Of a stretch of DNA of 64,000 nucleotides, positions 1 to 8,243 are shown one piece after another. Where the stretch lies: contig NZ_PPXQ01000019.1 in the NCBI RefSeq assembly GCF_004798585.1, positions 60,079 through 124,078 on the forward strand, read 5' to 3'. The notes under the pieces were generated by a model. That model searched no databases. It worked only from the letters and a program-made list of their open reading frames with translations, and was not told the origin of the DNA. Source of the DNA: Massilia sp. Mn16-1_5 (GTDB lineage: Bacteria; Pseudomonadota; Gammaproteobacteria; Burkholderiales; Burkholderiaceae_D). Each line of letters starts with the position of its first letter. Position 1 is the stretch's first letter. Position numbers and translations under genes: made by a program.

Positions 1-2
1 TG

Positions 3-332
3 TGGGACGACGTGCGCCAGCTGATCCGGGTGCGCAGCGTCAACACGCCGGAAGCGCTGATGCTCTCGCCGGACCAGAATTATTTTGTCCGCGAAAACCT
101 CAAATTGCGTCTCCTGAATGCGCGCCTGGCCCTGCTGTCGCGCGACGAGACCACCTTCGCGGGCGACCTGACGGCGGCCCAGGATACGCTGAACAAGTAT
201 TTCGACACGCGCGCCCGCACCACCCAGCAAGCCCAGTCGGCGCTGCGCCAGGTGCAGGCGAACAACCTCGCGATCGAGATGCCGACGCTGGCCGACAGCC
301 TGAACGCCGTGCGCAACTACAAGAAGCCATAA
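3..332 (+). CDS. hemX: HemX-like uroporphyrinogen-III C-methyltransferase homologue, C-terminal part
   Basis: This is the last 109 residues of a protein whose start lies before the window; the frame opens at base 3. The sequence, with helical stretches such as VRENLKLRLLNARLALL and a run of Leu/Ala/Gln-rich helices, fits the conserved C-terminal region of HemX, an inner-membrane-anchored protein of unclear biochemical role encoded next to hemD and hemY in proteobacteria. It ends four bases before hemY, so the two are almost certainly co-transcribed. Assignment rests on this partial sequence plus the hemY neighbour; the hemCD part of the operon would be expected just upstream. Confidence 0.85.
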   Translation, partial: WDDVRQLIRVRSVNTPEALMLSPDQNYFVRENLKLRLLNARLALLSRDETTFAGDLTAAQDTLNKYFDTRARTTQQAQSALRQVQANNLAIEMPTLADSLNAVRNYKKP

Positions 333-336
333 CAAT

Positions 337-1533
337 ATGCGTCTACTTCTCTGGCTAGTCGCCCTGATGGCCGCGGCCATCGGCATCGCCGTGACGGCGC
401 GCTTCAATCCGGGCAACGTGGTGTTCTTCTACCCGCCGCACCGGATCGACATGTCGCTGAACCTGTTCGTGGTGCTGATCGCCTTGCTGTTCCTCGTGCT
501 GTACGGGGTGGCGCGCGCGGTGAATGCCACCCTGCGCATGCCCGAACGTGTGGCCGCCTACCGTCAGCGCAAGCGCGAGCGCGAGGGCAACAAGGGCTTG
601 CGCGACGCCTTGAAAGCCCTGTTCGAAGGCCGCTTCGGCCACGCCGAAAAGGCCGCGATGCGCGCCGCCGAGCTGCCCGAGAACGCGGGTCTGGCCGCCC
701 TGATCGGGGCGCGCGCCGCGCACCGCATGCGCGAACCGGCCCGGCGCGAGGCCTGGCTGGCCGGCGTCGCCCACGACAACACGCTCAAGACGGCGCGCCT
801 GATGACGGTCATCGAGCTGCTGGTCGACGACCACCAGCCGGAAGCGGCGCTGGCGGCCGTGGCCGAACTGAACGCCAGCGGCCAGCGCCACATCCACGCC
901 CTGCAATGGTCGATGAAGGCCAACCAGCAAGCGCGCAACTGGCCCGAAGTGCTGCGCCTGGTGCGCATCCTGGACAAGAGAAAAGCACTGCATCCGGCGC
1001 TGGCCGCGCGCCTGCGCGAGCTGGCCTACGAGGCGCTGCTGTCGGAAGAGGGACGCGATCCGGAAGCGATCCGGCGCGTCTGGGCCGGCGTGCCCGCCAG
1101 CGACCGTACGCAACCCTACATCGCGGCGCGCGCGGCGATGGCCTTCAATGCCAGCGGCCTGCAGGACGAGGCGCGCGTGATCGCCGAGGAAGCCCTGAAG
1201 GCCGGCTGGGACGAGCGCGTGGTGCGCGCCTACCGCGATGCCGCGGGACCTGCCGGTTCGCCCACCTTGCTGGCCCAGATCGAGCACTGCGAAGCCTGGC
1301 TGCGCGAGCGCCCGAACGACCCGGAACTGGCGCTCACCCTGGGTTCCCTCTGCCTGCGCCAGAAACTCTGGGGCAAGGCCCAGCGCTATCTCGAGCAGGC
1401 GCTGTCGGATGCCACCCAGTCGGAGATGGTGCGCGATATCCACCTGAAGCTGGCGCAGCTGCACGAGGCGCTGGGGCAGGAGGAACCGGCGGCGAGCCAT
1501 TATCGGCAGAGTGCGCTGGCGACGATGCTTTGA
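337..1533 (+). CDS. hemY: HemY, TPR membrane protein of the haem operon
   Basis: A 398-residue protein with two N-terminal membrane segments (about residues 1-22 and 41-63), the loop between them carrying the family-typical FNPGNVVFFYPPHRIDMSLN-type stretch, then a long soluble helical region with TPR-like repeats (for example residues 340-395). This architecture and its place directly after hemX define HemY of the proteobacterial type, linked to late protoporphyrin synthesis but not the oxidase of the same name in Bacillus. Its length matches the family (about 390-420). No terminator is evident directly after it; the following intergenic region holds a repeat pair and the ppa promoter. Confidence 0.93.
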   Translation: MRLLLWLVALMAAAIGIAVTARFNPGNVVFFYPPHRIDMSLNLFVVLIALLFLVLYGVARAVNATLRMPERVAAYRQRKREREGNKGLRDALKALFEGRFGHAEKAAMRAAELPENAGLAALIGARAAHRMREPARREAWLAGVAHDNTLKTARLMTVIELLVDDHQPEAALAAVAELNASGQRHIHALQWSMKANQQARNWPEVLRLVRILDKRKALHPALAARLRELAYEALLSEEGRDPEAIRRVWAGVPASDRTQPYIAARAAMAFNASGLQDEARVIAEEALKAGWDERVVRAYRDAAGPAGSPTLLAQIEHCEAWLRERPNDPELALTLGSLCLRQKLWGKAQRYLEQALSDATQSEMVRDIHLKLAQLHEALGQEEPAASHYRQSALATML

Positions 1534-1583
1534 AGGCGGGTGTCGCGGCTAGCGCGATGCGTTCCGCCATGTCCGCCGTGGCA

Positions 1584-1667
1584 CGCGGGCATGCCCGCCC
1601 TACGTTACACAACGGTTCCATGAACTCGCAACGGGCGGTGGTGCACCGTAGGGCGGGCATGCCCGCG
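1584..1667. repeat. inverted pair of the GGGCATGCCC repeat, CGTAGG ends inward
   Basis: Two exact 21-base copies in opposite orientation: 1584-1604 reads CGCGGGCATGCCCGCCCTACG and 1647-1667 is its reverse complement. Each copy is itself palindromic around GGGCATGCCC. The CGTAGG ends face each other, the opposite of the pairs at 23.1, 27.6 and 50.8 kb. The rest of 1534-1767 holds no gene I can support. Confidence 0.85.
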
Positions 1668-1767
1668 GGTTCAGACGGTCGAATGGCCAAGGCGCATCGG
1701 CCACCGGCCAACTACGCCGCACGTACCCAGTACCTCACCGACCAATTCGCACGGCAAGGTGCTGCGC

Positions 1768-1796
1768 CGCACAAGCGTATGCCGATTAGATATAAT
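1768..1796 (+). promoter_or_regulatory. likely sigma-70 promoter of ppa
   Basis: A perfect TATAAT lies at 1791-1796, 40 bases before the ppa start codon. The matching -35 (1768-1773, CGCACA) is poor, so the call rests on the -10 and on its position. A Shine-Dalgarno AAGGA sits at 1825-1829. Confidence 0.55.
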
Positions 1797-1836
1797 GCCT
1801 CCCTTTATTGAATTTTCAGCAACCAAGGACTAAGCC

Positions 1837-2376
1837 ATGAGCCTCAACAACGTCCCAGCCGGCCGCGATGTGCCGAACGACTTCAACGTTATCATCGAAA
1901 TCCCGATGAACGCCGATCCGATCAAGTACGAAGTGGACAAGGACACCGGCGCGATCTTCGTCGACCGCTTCATGGGCACCGCGATGCACTACCCGTGCAA
2001 CTACGGCTATGTGCCGCAGACCCTGTCGGACGATGGCGACCCATGCGACGTGCTGGTCATCACCCCGTTCCCGCTGATCCCTGGCGTCGTCGTGCGCTGC
2101 CGCGCCATCGGCGTGCTGAAGATGACCGACGAAGCCGGCGCCGATGCCAAGATCCTGGCCGTGCCTGTCGACAAGATCCTGCCGATCTACAGCCACTGGC
2201 AAAAGCCGGAAGACCTGCAGGACCTGCGCCTGCAGCAGATCCAGCACTTCTTCGAGCACTACAAGGACCTCGAAAAAGGCAAGTGGGTCAAGGTCGACGG
2301 CTGGGCTGGCCCGGACGAAGCGAAGGCCGAGATCGTCAGCGGCGTCGCTGCATACAAGGCAAAAGCGCAGCAGTAA
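1837..2376 (+). CDS. ppa: inorganic pyrophosphatase
   Basis: Family I soluble pyrophosphatase, hydrolysing PPi to two phosphates in the cytoplasm and so pulling biosynthetic reactions forward. The 179-residue length is that of bacterial PPases. Visible family features are the N-terminal [17 protein letters not shown] stretch with its active-site Glu/Lys, the metal-binding [13 protein letters not shown] segment around residues 66-78 and the later [15 protein letters not shown] region. The start is fixed by AAGGA seven bases upstream. It is monocistronic: own promoter before and a clear terminator after. Confidence 0.97.
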   Translation: MSLNNVPAGRDVPNDFNVIIEIPMNADPIKYEVDKDTGAIFVDRFMGTAMHYPCNYGYVPQTLSDDGDPCDVLVITPFPLIPGVVVRCRAIGVLKMTDEAGADAKILAVPVDKILPIYSHWQKPEDLQDLRLQQIQHFFEHYKDLEKGKWVKVDGWAGPDEAKAEIVSGVAAYKAKAQQ

Positions 2377-2396
2377 TTTATTTGCGTCTCGTAAAG

Positions 2397-2431
2397 AGGC
2401 CCGGCACCGTGAAGGTGGCCGGGCCTTTTTT
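2397..2431 (+). terminator. Rho-independent terminator of ppa
   Basis: A G+C-rich hairpin, AGGCCCGGC (2397-2405) pairing with GCCGGGCCT (2418-2426), followed by a T tract. It starts 20 bases after the ppa stop and lies between ppa and the convergent protease gene. Confidence 0.85.
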
Positions 2432-2448
2432 ATTGCTGTGTTACCGGC

Positions 2449-3879
2449 TTACCAGCCGATATCGCGCAGCAGCGGGTAAGTGAGATCGCGCGGCGGCGTC
2501 ACCGTGTGCGACAGATCCGAGTTGATCGAGGGCTCCATCAGCTGGTTCGGCTTGGCCTCGGTCGTGTAGTGCGACACCGAGGAGCCGGGCTGATTCGGAT
2601 TCGGCGTGTACATCAGGATGCGGCGCTGCTCGTCGGCACCTGCCAGCCGGTACTTGTAGACGCCGAGGCTGGCAAGGACGCCGGAGCGGTGGCGCGAGCG
2701 CGTCTGCAGGGCCGCGCGCAGCCTCACGCCGTCCGCCTGGCTGATGCGTACGGACGGAATCCTGATGCTCGGGTCGCTGCCGCTCAGGCCGGTCGGCTCG
2801 CCCGGCGCATTGTCGGCCACGATCATGGCGATCGCGCCCGCCGCCTGCACGTTGCGGGCCTTGTCGACGAAGGGGCAGGTACCGCGCGAGACGAGCGCGA
2901 TGTTGCCACGGATGGACCAGGCGTTTTGCTTGGGTAAGGGCGCGCAGGCGAGACCCGTGCCGTCGGGCTGGTCGATCACCGGCATCACCTGCCCCTTGAC
3001 GGCTTTGCGGCCGAGCGGCGGACCGAAGGAGGCGTCGCCGACCAGGTAGTCGCCGGCCGCCTTCCCGGCCGCCTTGCCGAAGACGGTCAGGCGCGAGCGC
3101 GGATCGAGCACCGCCGGTACCGCCGCGGTGACGATCGGGCCGTTCCAGGACAGGCCCCTGCTGCTGATGGCGGAGGCGACCCGCTGTTCCGGCGTCATGT
3201 TGACCCAGAGCTGCTCGTTGCGGTTGTCCACCAGGAAGTGGTCCCAGACCGAGGGGATGTCGAGGATTTCGGCGCCGGTCTCGTCGTCGGTGAAGGTCTG
3301 GAAACCGAGGCCGTGCGCCATCTCGTGCAGCAGCACCGTGACGAGGTCGGTCGCTTCGCCGGCGTTGTTGTCGAGCCCCAGATAGAAGCCGGGGCCCGGC
3401 AGGCAATCGGGAAACAGGCCGAGGCGCGAATTGAAACGCGCGACGATGTGCGGCTCGCCCGGTGTGGCGGTATCGACACCGGCCAGCTTGCTCGCCAGTG
3501 CGCTCGGATACCAGGTGTTCGGGCGCGGCGCATTCGTGAAGTCGGCGAAGATCTCATTGGCGCCCGCCGAGCCCAGCACGGCGCTGTTCTCGGTGCAGGA
3601 CAGCGGCACGAAGGAGGCGCCGATGCGGATCGGGACGGTGCTGCTGAGGGTGGCGCCCCAGATGTCGGCCGCGTGCTGAAAGGCGATCAGGCGCTGCTGG
3701 CCGAGCGTGGTGCCGGTGTTGCCGCCCACCGGTGCGACCGGCGTCGGGTCGTTGAAGCCGACACCCGGGGCATTCTGGTTGATGATGGTGACGGTAGCGG
3801 CCTGGGCGCTGCACAGCGCGCCCGCCAGGGCGGCACCCGACAGCAGCAAAGACGAGAGGGTCCGGGAGGTTTTAGTCAT
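2449..3879 (-). CDS. secreted PA-domain zinc metalloprotease-like protein
   Basis: A 476-residue protein with a clear signal peptide (MTKTSRTLSSLLLSGAALAG, cleavage after ...CSAQA). A zinc-binding HEMAH motif lies near residue 184 (VLLHEMAHGLGF), and a protease-associated (PA) domain follows at about residues 315-400, recognisable from RGTCPFVDKARNVQAAGAIA. It ends in the DIGW tail common in this group of secreted bacterial proteins. It probably acts outside the inner membrane on proteins or peptides; the substrate is unknown. The start was chosen at the ATG that begins the signal peptide. That start overlaps the stop of the upstream small secreted protein by eight bases, so the pair is translationally coupled. 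Confidence 0.8.
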   Translation of the reverse strand: MTKTSRTLSSLLLSGAALAGALCSAQAATVTIINQNAPGVGFNDPTPVAPVGGNTGTTLGQQRLIAFQHAADIWGATLSSTVPIRIGASFVPLSCTENSAVLGSAGANEIFADFTNAPRPNTWYPSALASKLAGVDTATPGEPHIVARFNSRLGLFPDCLPGPGFYLGLDNNAGEATDLVTVLLHEMAHGLGFQTFTDDETGAEILDIPSVWDHFLVDNRNEQLWVNMTPEQRVASAISSRGLSWNGPIVTAAVPAVLDPRSRLTVFGKAAGKAAGDYLVGDASFGPPLGRKAVKGQVMPVIDQPDGTGLACAPLPKQNAWSIRGNIALVSRGTCPFVDKARNVQAAGAIAMIVADNAPGEPTGLSGSDPSIRIPSVRISQADGVRLRAALQTRSRHRSGVLASLGVYKYRLAGADEQRRILMYTPNPNQPGSSVSHYTTEAKPNQLMEPSINSDLSHTVTPPRDLTYPLLRDIGW

Positions 3880-4339
3880 GGCGATGTTCCTCGTTGTGCG
3901 CGGCGGATGCGGGAGCGTGGACGGCTTTCTCGGCGGCCGCCGCGCCCTGCACGCACTGGTCGTGCAGCTTGCCGTCGGCGCCGCGTGTGACGACCGAGTA
4001 GACCAGGCCGCGCTCGCCGAGCTTGACCTGCTTGCTGCCGTCCGGACGGGCGACGAGTGCCGGCGGCGTGGCGCGCATCGCGGCCGACATTGCCGGGCTT
4101 GGCGCCAGCGCGCGGGCTTCGGCCGCCGTCGGCGCGCGCAGCTGCCCGGTCTGGGCGTCGCGCACGACAATCATTCCCTGCTGTGCAGTCCCAAGCGGCT
4201 CCACGCCGGATTGCGGGGTCTGGGTTGCTTGCGCTCCGGATGGGGACGTCTGCGCTTGCTCCTGTGCGGCGGCTGCCAGGGGCAGGCCGGCGCAGAATGC
4301 GGCGCAGGGCAGGACTGCGAGGTAGTTTTTGTAGGACAT
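3872..4339 (-). CDS. small secreted protein coupled to the metalloprotease
   Basis: A 155-residue protein with an N-terminal signal peptide (MSYKNYLAVLPCAAFCAGLP, then LAAAAQ) and a low-complexity Gln/Ser/Thr stretch. A short conserved-looking segment, MIVVRDAQTGQLRAPT, follows at about residues 68-83. That segment resembles what databases call a post-PEP-CTERM-1 domain, from memory only. A good GGAGA precedes the chosen ATG. The gene overlaps the protease start by eight bases, so its product may be a secretion partner, inhibitor or chaperone; this is inference from coupling. It ends in a His/Glu-rich tail (HNEEHRHD). Confidence 0.6.
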   Translation of the reverse strand: MSYKNYLAVLPCAAFCAGLPLAAAAQEQAQTSPSGAQATQTPQSGVEPLGTAQQGMIVVRDAQTGQLRAPTAAEARALAPSPAMSAAMRATPPALVARPDGSKQVKLGERGLVYSVVTRGADGKLHDQCVQGAAAAEKAVHAPASAAHNEEHRHD

Positions 4340-4571
4340 GGTGGGTCTCCGCTCAAGCTTCGAATCGACGGCTTGCGGCGCATGAGACTCAAGCGCCCCA
4401 GGCCAGGGGCCAGCATCGGTACTGCCGATATGCATCGGACCATGCCGGCCCCGTGTTGGTTCAGGGACCGGCTCGGTCCATCATATGAGCTGAACGGGCA
4501 CGAACCTTGATCTGGCTTGAATATGCGTAGCGCTGGAGCGGGCAGGAATAGCACGCGCCCGCTGGAGGGAT

Positions 4572-4590
4572 TTGCACCATATTGGTGCAA
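4572..4590. promoter_or_regulatory. NtrC-type binding site
   Basis: TTGCACC-ATATT-GGTGCAA is a perfect seven-base dyad and contains the classic NtrC (NRI) enhancer pattern GCAC-N7-GTGC, close to the glnA sites of enteric bacteria. It lies between the end of the livM-like gene and the secreted protein/protease pair, 233 bases upstream of the latter. A near sigma-54 element (CGGCATG...ATGCAT on the minus strand, about 4432-4448) sits some 130 bases from it, but its GG-GC spacing is one base too long. The rest of 4340-4629 shows nothing else. Confidence 0.5.
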
Positions 4591-4629
4591 TGGAGGAGGG
4601 CGGGCGGCGAATGCCGCCCGCAGGGAGGA

Positions 4630-5703
4630 TCAGCGCTTGGCCAGGAGGCCGCGCAGGCGCAGCTTGCCGACGATCCCGATCGGGAAGAAGTAGATCGACA
4701 GGACGAACAGCACGCCCAGCCACAGCATCCAGCGGTCCGGATGCAGGGCGGCGGCCAGCAGGGGCACGCCTTCCATGGCGGTCGAGGCGTGCCCCATGAG
4801 TTCCTTCAGGTAGTTCTGGGCCAGGATGAAGAGGGCGGCGCCGACCACCGCGCCGTACATCGTACCCATGCCGCCGATGACGACGATCAGCAGGATGTCG
4901 GTCATCACTTCGAAACCGAGCGAGGTCTTCGGGCCGACATAGCGCAGCCACAGGGCCATCAGCGCGCCCGCCAGGGCCGCGACCAGCGCCGCCAGGCAGT
5001 TGGCCCAGATGCGGTAGACGACCGTGCGGTAGCCCAGCGCCTCGGCGCGGAACTCGTTCTCGCGGATCGCCTGCAACACCCGGCCGAAAGGCGAATTCAC
5101 GAGGCGCAGCAGGAACAGGAACAGGGCCAGGCAGCCGAAGAACACCAGGTAATAGGTGAGGAGCTTACCGTCGATGGCACGGCCGAAGACCTCGTTCTCG
5201 ACCAGCGTGAAGCCGGGCGAGAGCACTTCCGGCACGCTGAAGGTCTTGCCGTCCTCGCCGCCGGTGAAGTCCGACAGCTGGGACGCCAGCACGGCAAAGG
5301 ACGAGGCCACGGCCAGCGTGATCATCGCGTAGAAGATGGCGCGCACGCGCAGGGCGAACAGGCCGACCAGAAAGGCCAGGCCGAGCGCCAGCAGCAGCGC
5401 CAGCCCGAGGCCGGTGAGCGCCGCCGACCAGGTTGGCTCGTCCACCGAGGCGAGCCCCAGGCCGATACCGTAGGCGCCGATCCCGTAGAACATCGTGTGC
5501 GCGAAGGAGACGATGCCGGTATAGCCGAGCAGGAGGTCGTAGGACGCCACCAGCACGATGTAGACGCAGATCGTGGCCGCCGTGTTGAGCGGCCGCGCGC
5601 CACTCGTGACAAATGGCGCGCAGGCCAGGCCGAGGAAGACCAGCAGCAGGACGGCGGTCAGGATGCGGCTGCGCGGCAGGTCGCCGGATAAGAGTCGAGT
5701 CAT
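4630..5703 (-). CDS. branched-chain amino-acid-type ABC transporter permease (LivM-like)
   Basis: Inner-membrane permease of 357 residues with about nine hydrophobic segments. It carries the family-typical YDLLLGYTGIVSFAHTMFYG near the N-terminus and the later GGMGTMYGAVVGA motif of the HAAT permeases. It would pair with the LivH-like protein to form the channel of the importer. It is the last gene of the cluster, two bases after livH, and starts at the ATG before the first membrane segment. Substrate class cannot be read from sequence; amino acids, urea, amides and aromatic acids are all carried by this family. Confidence 0.9.
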   Translation of the reverse strand: MTRLLSGDLPRSRILTAVLLLVFLGLACAPFVTSGARPLNTAATICVYIVLVASYDLLLGYTGIVSFAHTMFYGIGAYGIGLGLASVDEPTWSAALTGLGLALLLALGLAFLVGLFALRVRAIFYAMITLAVASSFAVLASQLSDFTGGEDGKTFSVPEVLSPGFTLVENEVFGRAIDGKLLTYYLVFFGCLALFLFLLRLVNSPFGRVLQAIRENEFRAEALGYRTVVYRIWANCLAALVAALAGALMALWLRYVGPKTSLGFEVMTDILLIVVIGGMGTMYGAVVGAALFILAQNYLKELMGHASTAMEGVPLLAAALHPDRWMLWLGVLFVLSIYFFPIGIVGKLRLRGLLAKR

Positions 5704-5705
5704 GT

Positions 5706-6731
5706 TCAGTTCCGCGATTTCGAATACAGGCCGGCCGGACGCCACATCAGGACCGCGATCATCAGCACGATGTTCGAGACCAGCGCGAATTTCGGCGCGA
5801 GAAAACCCGCGTAGTTGGCGACGAGCGCCATCAGCAGGGCGCCGATGAAGCAGCCGCCCACCGAACCCAGGCCGCCGATGATGATGACGATGAAGATCAT
5901 GACGATGGTCTCGCCGCCCATCGCCGCCGACAGGGTTTCCTTGTACAGGCCCCACATCACGCCGCCCAGGCCGGCCAGCGCCGAACCTGCCGCGAACACG
6001 GCCACGAACAGGCGCCGGATGCGGTAGCCCAGGCTCTCGACCATGTCGCGGTTTTCCACGCCGGCGCGGATCAGCAAGCCGATCTTGGTGCGGTTCAGGG
6101 TCAGGAACAGCAGCGCGAACACGACCAGGCCGACCACCACCGCCAGCAGGCGGTACTTTTCGATGGCCGCGTCGCCCAGGAAGATCGCGCCGCGCAGGGA
6201 CGTCGGCAGCGGCAGCGGGATCGTTTCCGCGCCCCAGATCACGTTGATTAGCTGTTCGGCCACGATCATGCCGCCCATCGTGATCAGGATCTGTTTCAGG
6301 TGCTGGCCGTACACCGGCATGATGATGACGCGCTCGAAGGCCCAGCCCAGGAGCGCCGTGACCACCATCGCCAGCGTGACGGCCAGGCCCAGCACGGCAA
6401 GGTTCATCAGGAGCGAATCGGCTTCCATCCAGCCTTTCATCGGCAGCAGCACCATGGTGGCGGCAAAGGCGCCGACCGACACAAAAGCGCCGTGGCCGAA
6501 GTTCAGCACGTCCATCAGGCCGAAGACCAGGGTCAGGCCGCTGGCCATGATGAAGATCATCATGCCCATGGCGAGGCCGGCGACCGTGAGCGTCACCCAG
6601 GTCGGGAAACTGCCGACCAGGGGCAGCATGAGCAGGGCCAGCACGGGCACCAGCAGCAGCGGTGCGATGTCGCGCGGCGCGCTGGGCAGCGGCGTGTCCG
6701 CTGCTTTGGGAAGGGGCAGGGTAGCACTCAT
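5706..6731 (-). CDS. branched-chain amino-acid-type ABC transporter permease (LivH-like)
   Basis: A 341-residue permease with an N-terminal extension, then the GLTLVFGLMDVLNFGHGAF motif that marks LivH-type proteins and the IIIGGLGSVGGCFIGAL motif near the C-terminus. Two in-frame ATGs lie close together (6738-6740 and 6729-6731); the second was chosen because AGGA stands eight bases before it. It is the first of the two permease genes, between livF and livM in an unbroken minus-strand operon. Confidence 0.9.
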   Translation of the reverse strand: MSATLPLPKAADTPLPSAPRDIAPLLLVPVLALLMLPLVGSFPTWVTLTVAGLAMGMMIFIMASGLTLVFGLMDVLNFGHGAFVSVGAFAATMVLLPMKGWMEADSLLMNLAVLGLAVTLAMVVTALLGWAFERVIIMPVYGQHLKQILITMGGMIVAEQLINVIWGAETIPLPLPTSLRGAIFLGDAAIEKYRLLAVVVGLVVFALLFLTLNRTKIGLLIRAGVENRDMVESLGYRIRRLFVAVFAAGSALAGLGGVMWGLYKETLSAAMGGETIVMIFIVIIIGGLGSVGGCFIGALLMALVANYAGFLAPKFALVSNIVLMIAVLMWRPAGLYSKSRN

Positions 6732-6741
6732 CGTTTGCATC

Positions 6742-7467
6742 CTATTGGTGGGAGTCGAGCGACAGGCCGAGCAGGCGCTGCTGCAGCTCGTCGTCCTTGG
6801 CCAGCGCTGCCATGCCGCCGGCATGGGCCACGCGGCCGTCGTCCATCACGCTCACCGTGTCGCCGAGCGAACGCACGAAATTGAAGTTCTGTTCGACCAG
6901 CAGGATGGTGGTGTCGGTTTCCTTGAGTTCGCGGAAGGCCGCGATCAGGCTCTGCACGATGGCGGGCGCCAGGCCCTTGGTCGGCTCGTCCACCAGCAGC
7001 AGTTTGCGCGGCTCGACGATCGCCCGCGCGATCGCCACCATCTGCTTCTGGCCGCCCGAGAGGTTCCCGGCCGGGTAGTTCCAGAATTTTTTCAGGGCCG
7101 GGAAGAAGCCGAAGATCCAGTCGATACGGGCCGAATCCATTGGCCCGTTTCGTGCCGCTAAGTGCAGGTTTTCGCGCACCGTCAAATCCGAGAACACGGC
7201 CATGCTCTCCGGGACGTAGGCGATGCCGGCACGTGCGATGTCGGGCGTAGCAAGTTTGGTGATGTCCTGGCCGTCGAAGACGATGCGGCCGGAACTGGCC
7301 TTCCACAAGCCCATGATGGTGCGCAGGGTGGTAGTCTTGCCGGCGCCGTTACGGCCCAACAGCACCGACAGGCCGCCGCGCGGCACGACCAGGTCGACGC
7401 CTTGCAGGATGTGGTACTGGCCGATGTGGGTGTGCACGCCGGACAGGGTAAGAAGGGCGTCAGGCAT
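6742..7467 (-). CDS. ABC transporter ATP-binding protein (LivF-like)
   Basis: A 241-residue ATPase with Walker A GRNGAGKTT at about residues 39-47, signature NLSGGQKQM, Walker B KLLLVDEPTKGL and a switch histidine region represented by LLVEQNF. The sequence GLWKASSGRIVFDGQDITKL and the short length are typical of LivF. Its ATG lies inside the end of livG (eight-base overlap), giving translational coupling. It energises import with LivG at the cytoplasmic face. Confidence 0.92.
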   Translation of the reverse strand: MPDALLTLSGVHTHIGQYHILQGVDLVVPRGGLSVLLGRNGAGKTTTLRTIMGLWKASSGRIVFDGQDITKLATPDIARAGIAYVPESMAVFSDLTVRENLHLAARNGPMDSARIDWIFGFFPALKKFWNYPAGNLSGGQKQMVAIARAIVEPRKLLLVDEPTKGLAPAIVQSLIAAFRELKETDTTILLVEQNFNFVRSLGDTVSVMDDGRVAHAGGMAALAKDDELQQRLLGLSLDSHQ

Positions 7468-8242
7468 GTTCGGTTTCCGGTGTTCCAAGATAGGCTTCCT
7501 GTACGATCTTCGATTGCATGACTTCGCCGGGGATGCCGTCGGCAACGAGCGTGCCGTTGTGCAGCACGATGATGCGGTCGGCCAGCTGGCGCACCACGTC
7601 CATCTTGTGCTCGACCAGCAGTACGGTCTTGTTGGCGTCGCGCTTCACGGCATGGATCAGGTCGAGCACGACCGGCACTTCGTCCACGCTCATGCCGGCG
7701 GTCGGTTCGTCGAACATCAGGATGTCGGGTTCCAGCGCCAGCAGGATCGCCACTTCCAGCTTGCGCTGGTCGCCGTGCGAGAGGGCGCCGACGCGCATCT
7801 CGCGTTTGGCAAGCATCGCCACCCGTTCCAGATAGTGTTCGGCGCGGGCGATCAATTCCTTGTGTCCGAACCAGACCGAGAACATGTTCATCCCGACCCC
7901 GGCGCGGCTTTGCACGGCCAGGCGCACGTTTTCCATCACCGTCAGGTTGGGGAACAGATTCGTCAGCTGGAATGCGCGCCCGATGCCCAGGCGCGTGCGG
8001 CGCGCCGCGCCGGCCCGGGTGACGTCCACGCCCCTCAAGAGCACGCTGCCCGAGGTGGCCGGCAGCTGGCCCGAGACCAGGTTGAAGTAGGTGGTCTTGC
8101 CGGCCCCGTTCGGGCCGACGATCACGGTCAGCGTGCCGGGGTAAAAATCGGCCGTCACCGCGTTCACCGCGACGTGTCCGCCGAAGCGGATCGTCAGCTC
8201 GCGCGTGGACAGGGACGGCTGCTGTGCCTGAGCGTTCGCCAT
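7460..8242 (-). CDS. ABC transporter ATP-binding protein (LivG-like)
   Basis: A 260-residue ATPase, LivG type. Walker A is GPNGAGKTT (about residues 43-51), followed by the family-specific GIGRAFQLTNLFPNLTVMENV. The signature is the variant LSHGDQRKLE instead of LSGGQ, as is common in this subfamily, and Walker B is DILMFDEPTAGM. It starts one base after the stop of the binding-protein gene and overlaps livF. It serves as one of the two ATPases of the importer. Confidence 0.92.
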   Translation of the reverse strand: MANAQAQQPSLSTRELTIRFGGHVAVNAVTADFYPGTLTVIVGPNGAGKTTYFNLVSGQLPATSGSVLLRGVDVTRAGAARRTRLGIGRAFQLTNLFPNLTVMENVRLAVQSRAGVGMNMFSVWFGHKELIARAEHYLERVAMLAKREMRVGALSHGDQRKLEVAILLALEPDILMFDEPTAGMSVDEVPVVLDLIHAVKRDANKTVLLVEHKMDVVRQLADRIIVLHNGTLVADGIPGEVMQSKIVQEAYLGTPETEHA

Positions 8243-8243
8243 C

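Noticed and set aside
4432..4448. Sigma-54 promoter (GG/GC element) before the secreted protein gene
   Set aside because: The GG to GC spacing is 11 bases where 10 is required, so it is mentioned only as a near match next to the NtrC-like dyad.
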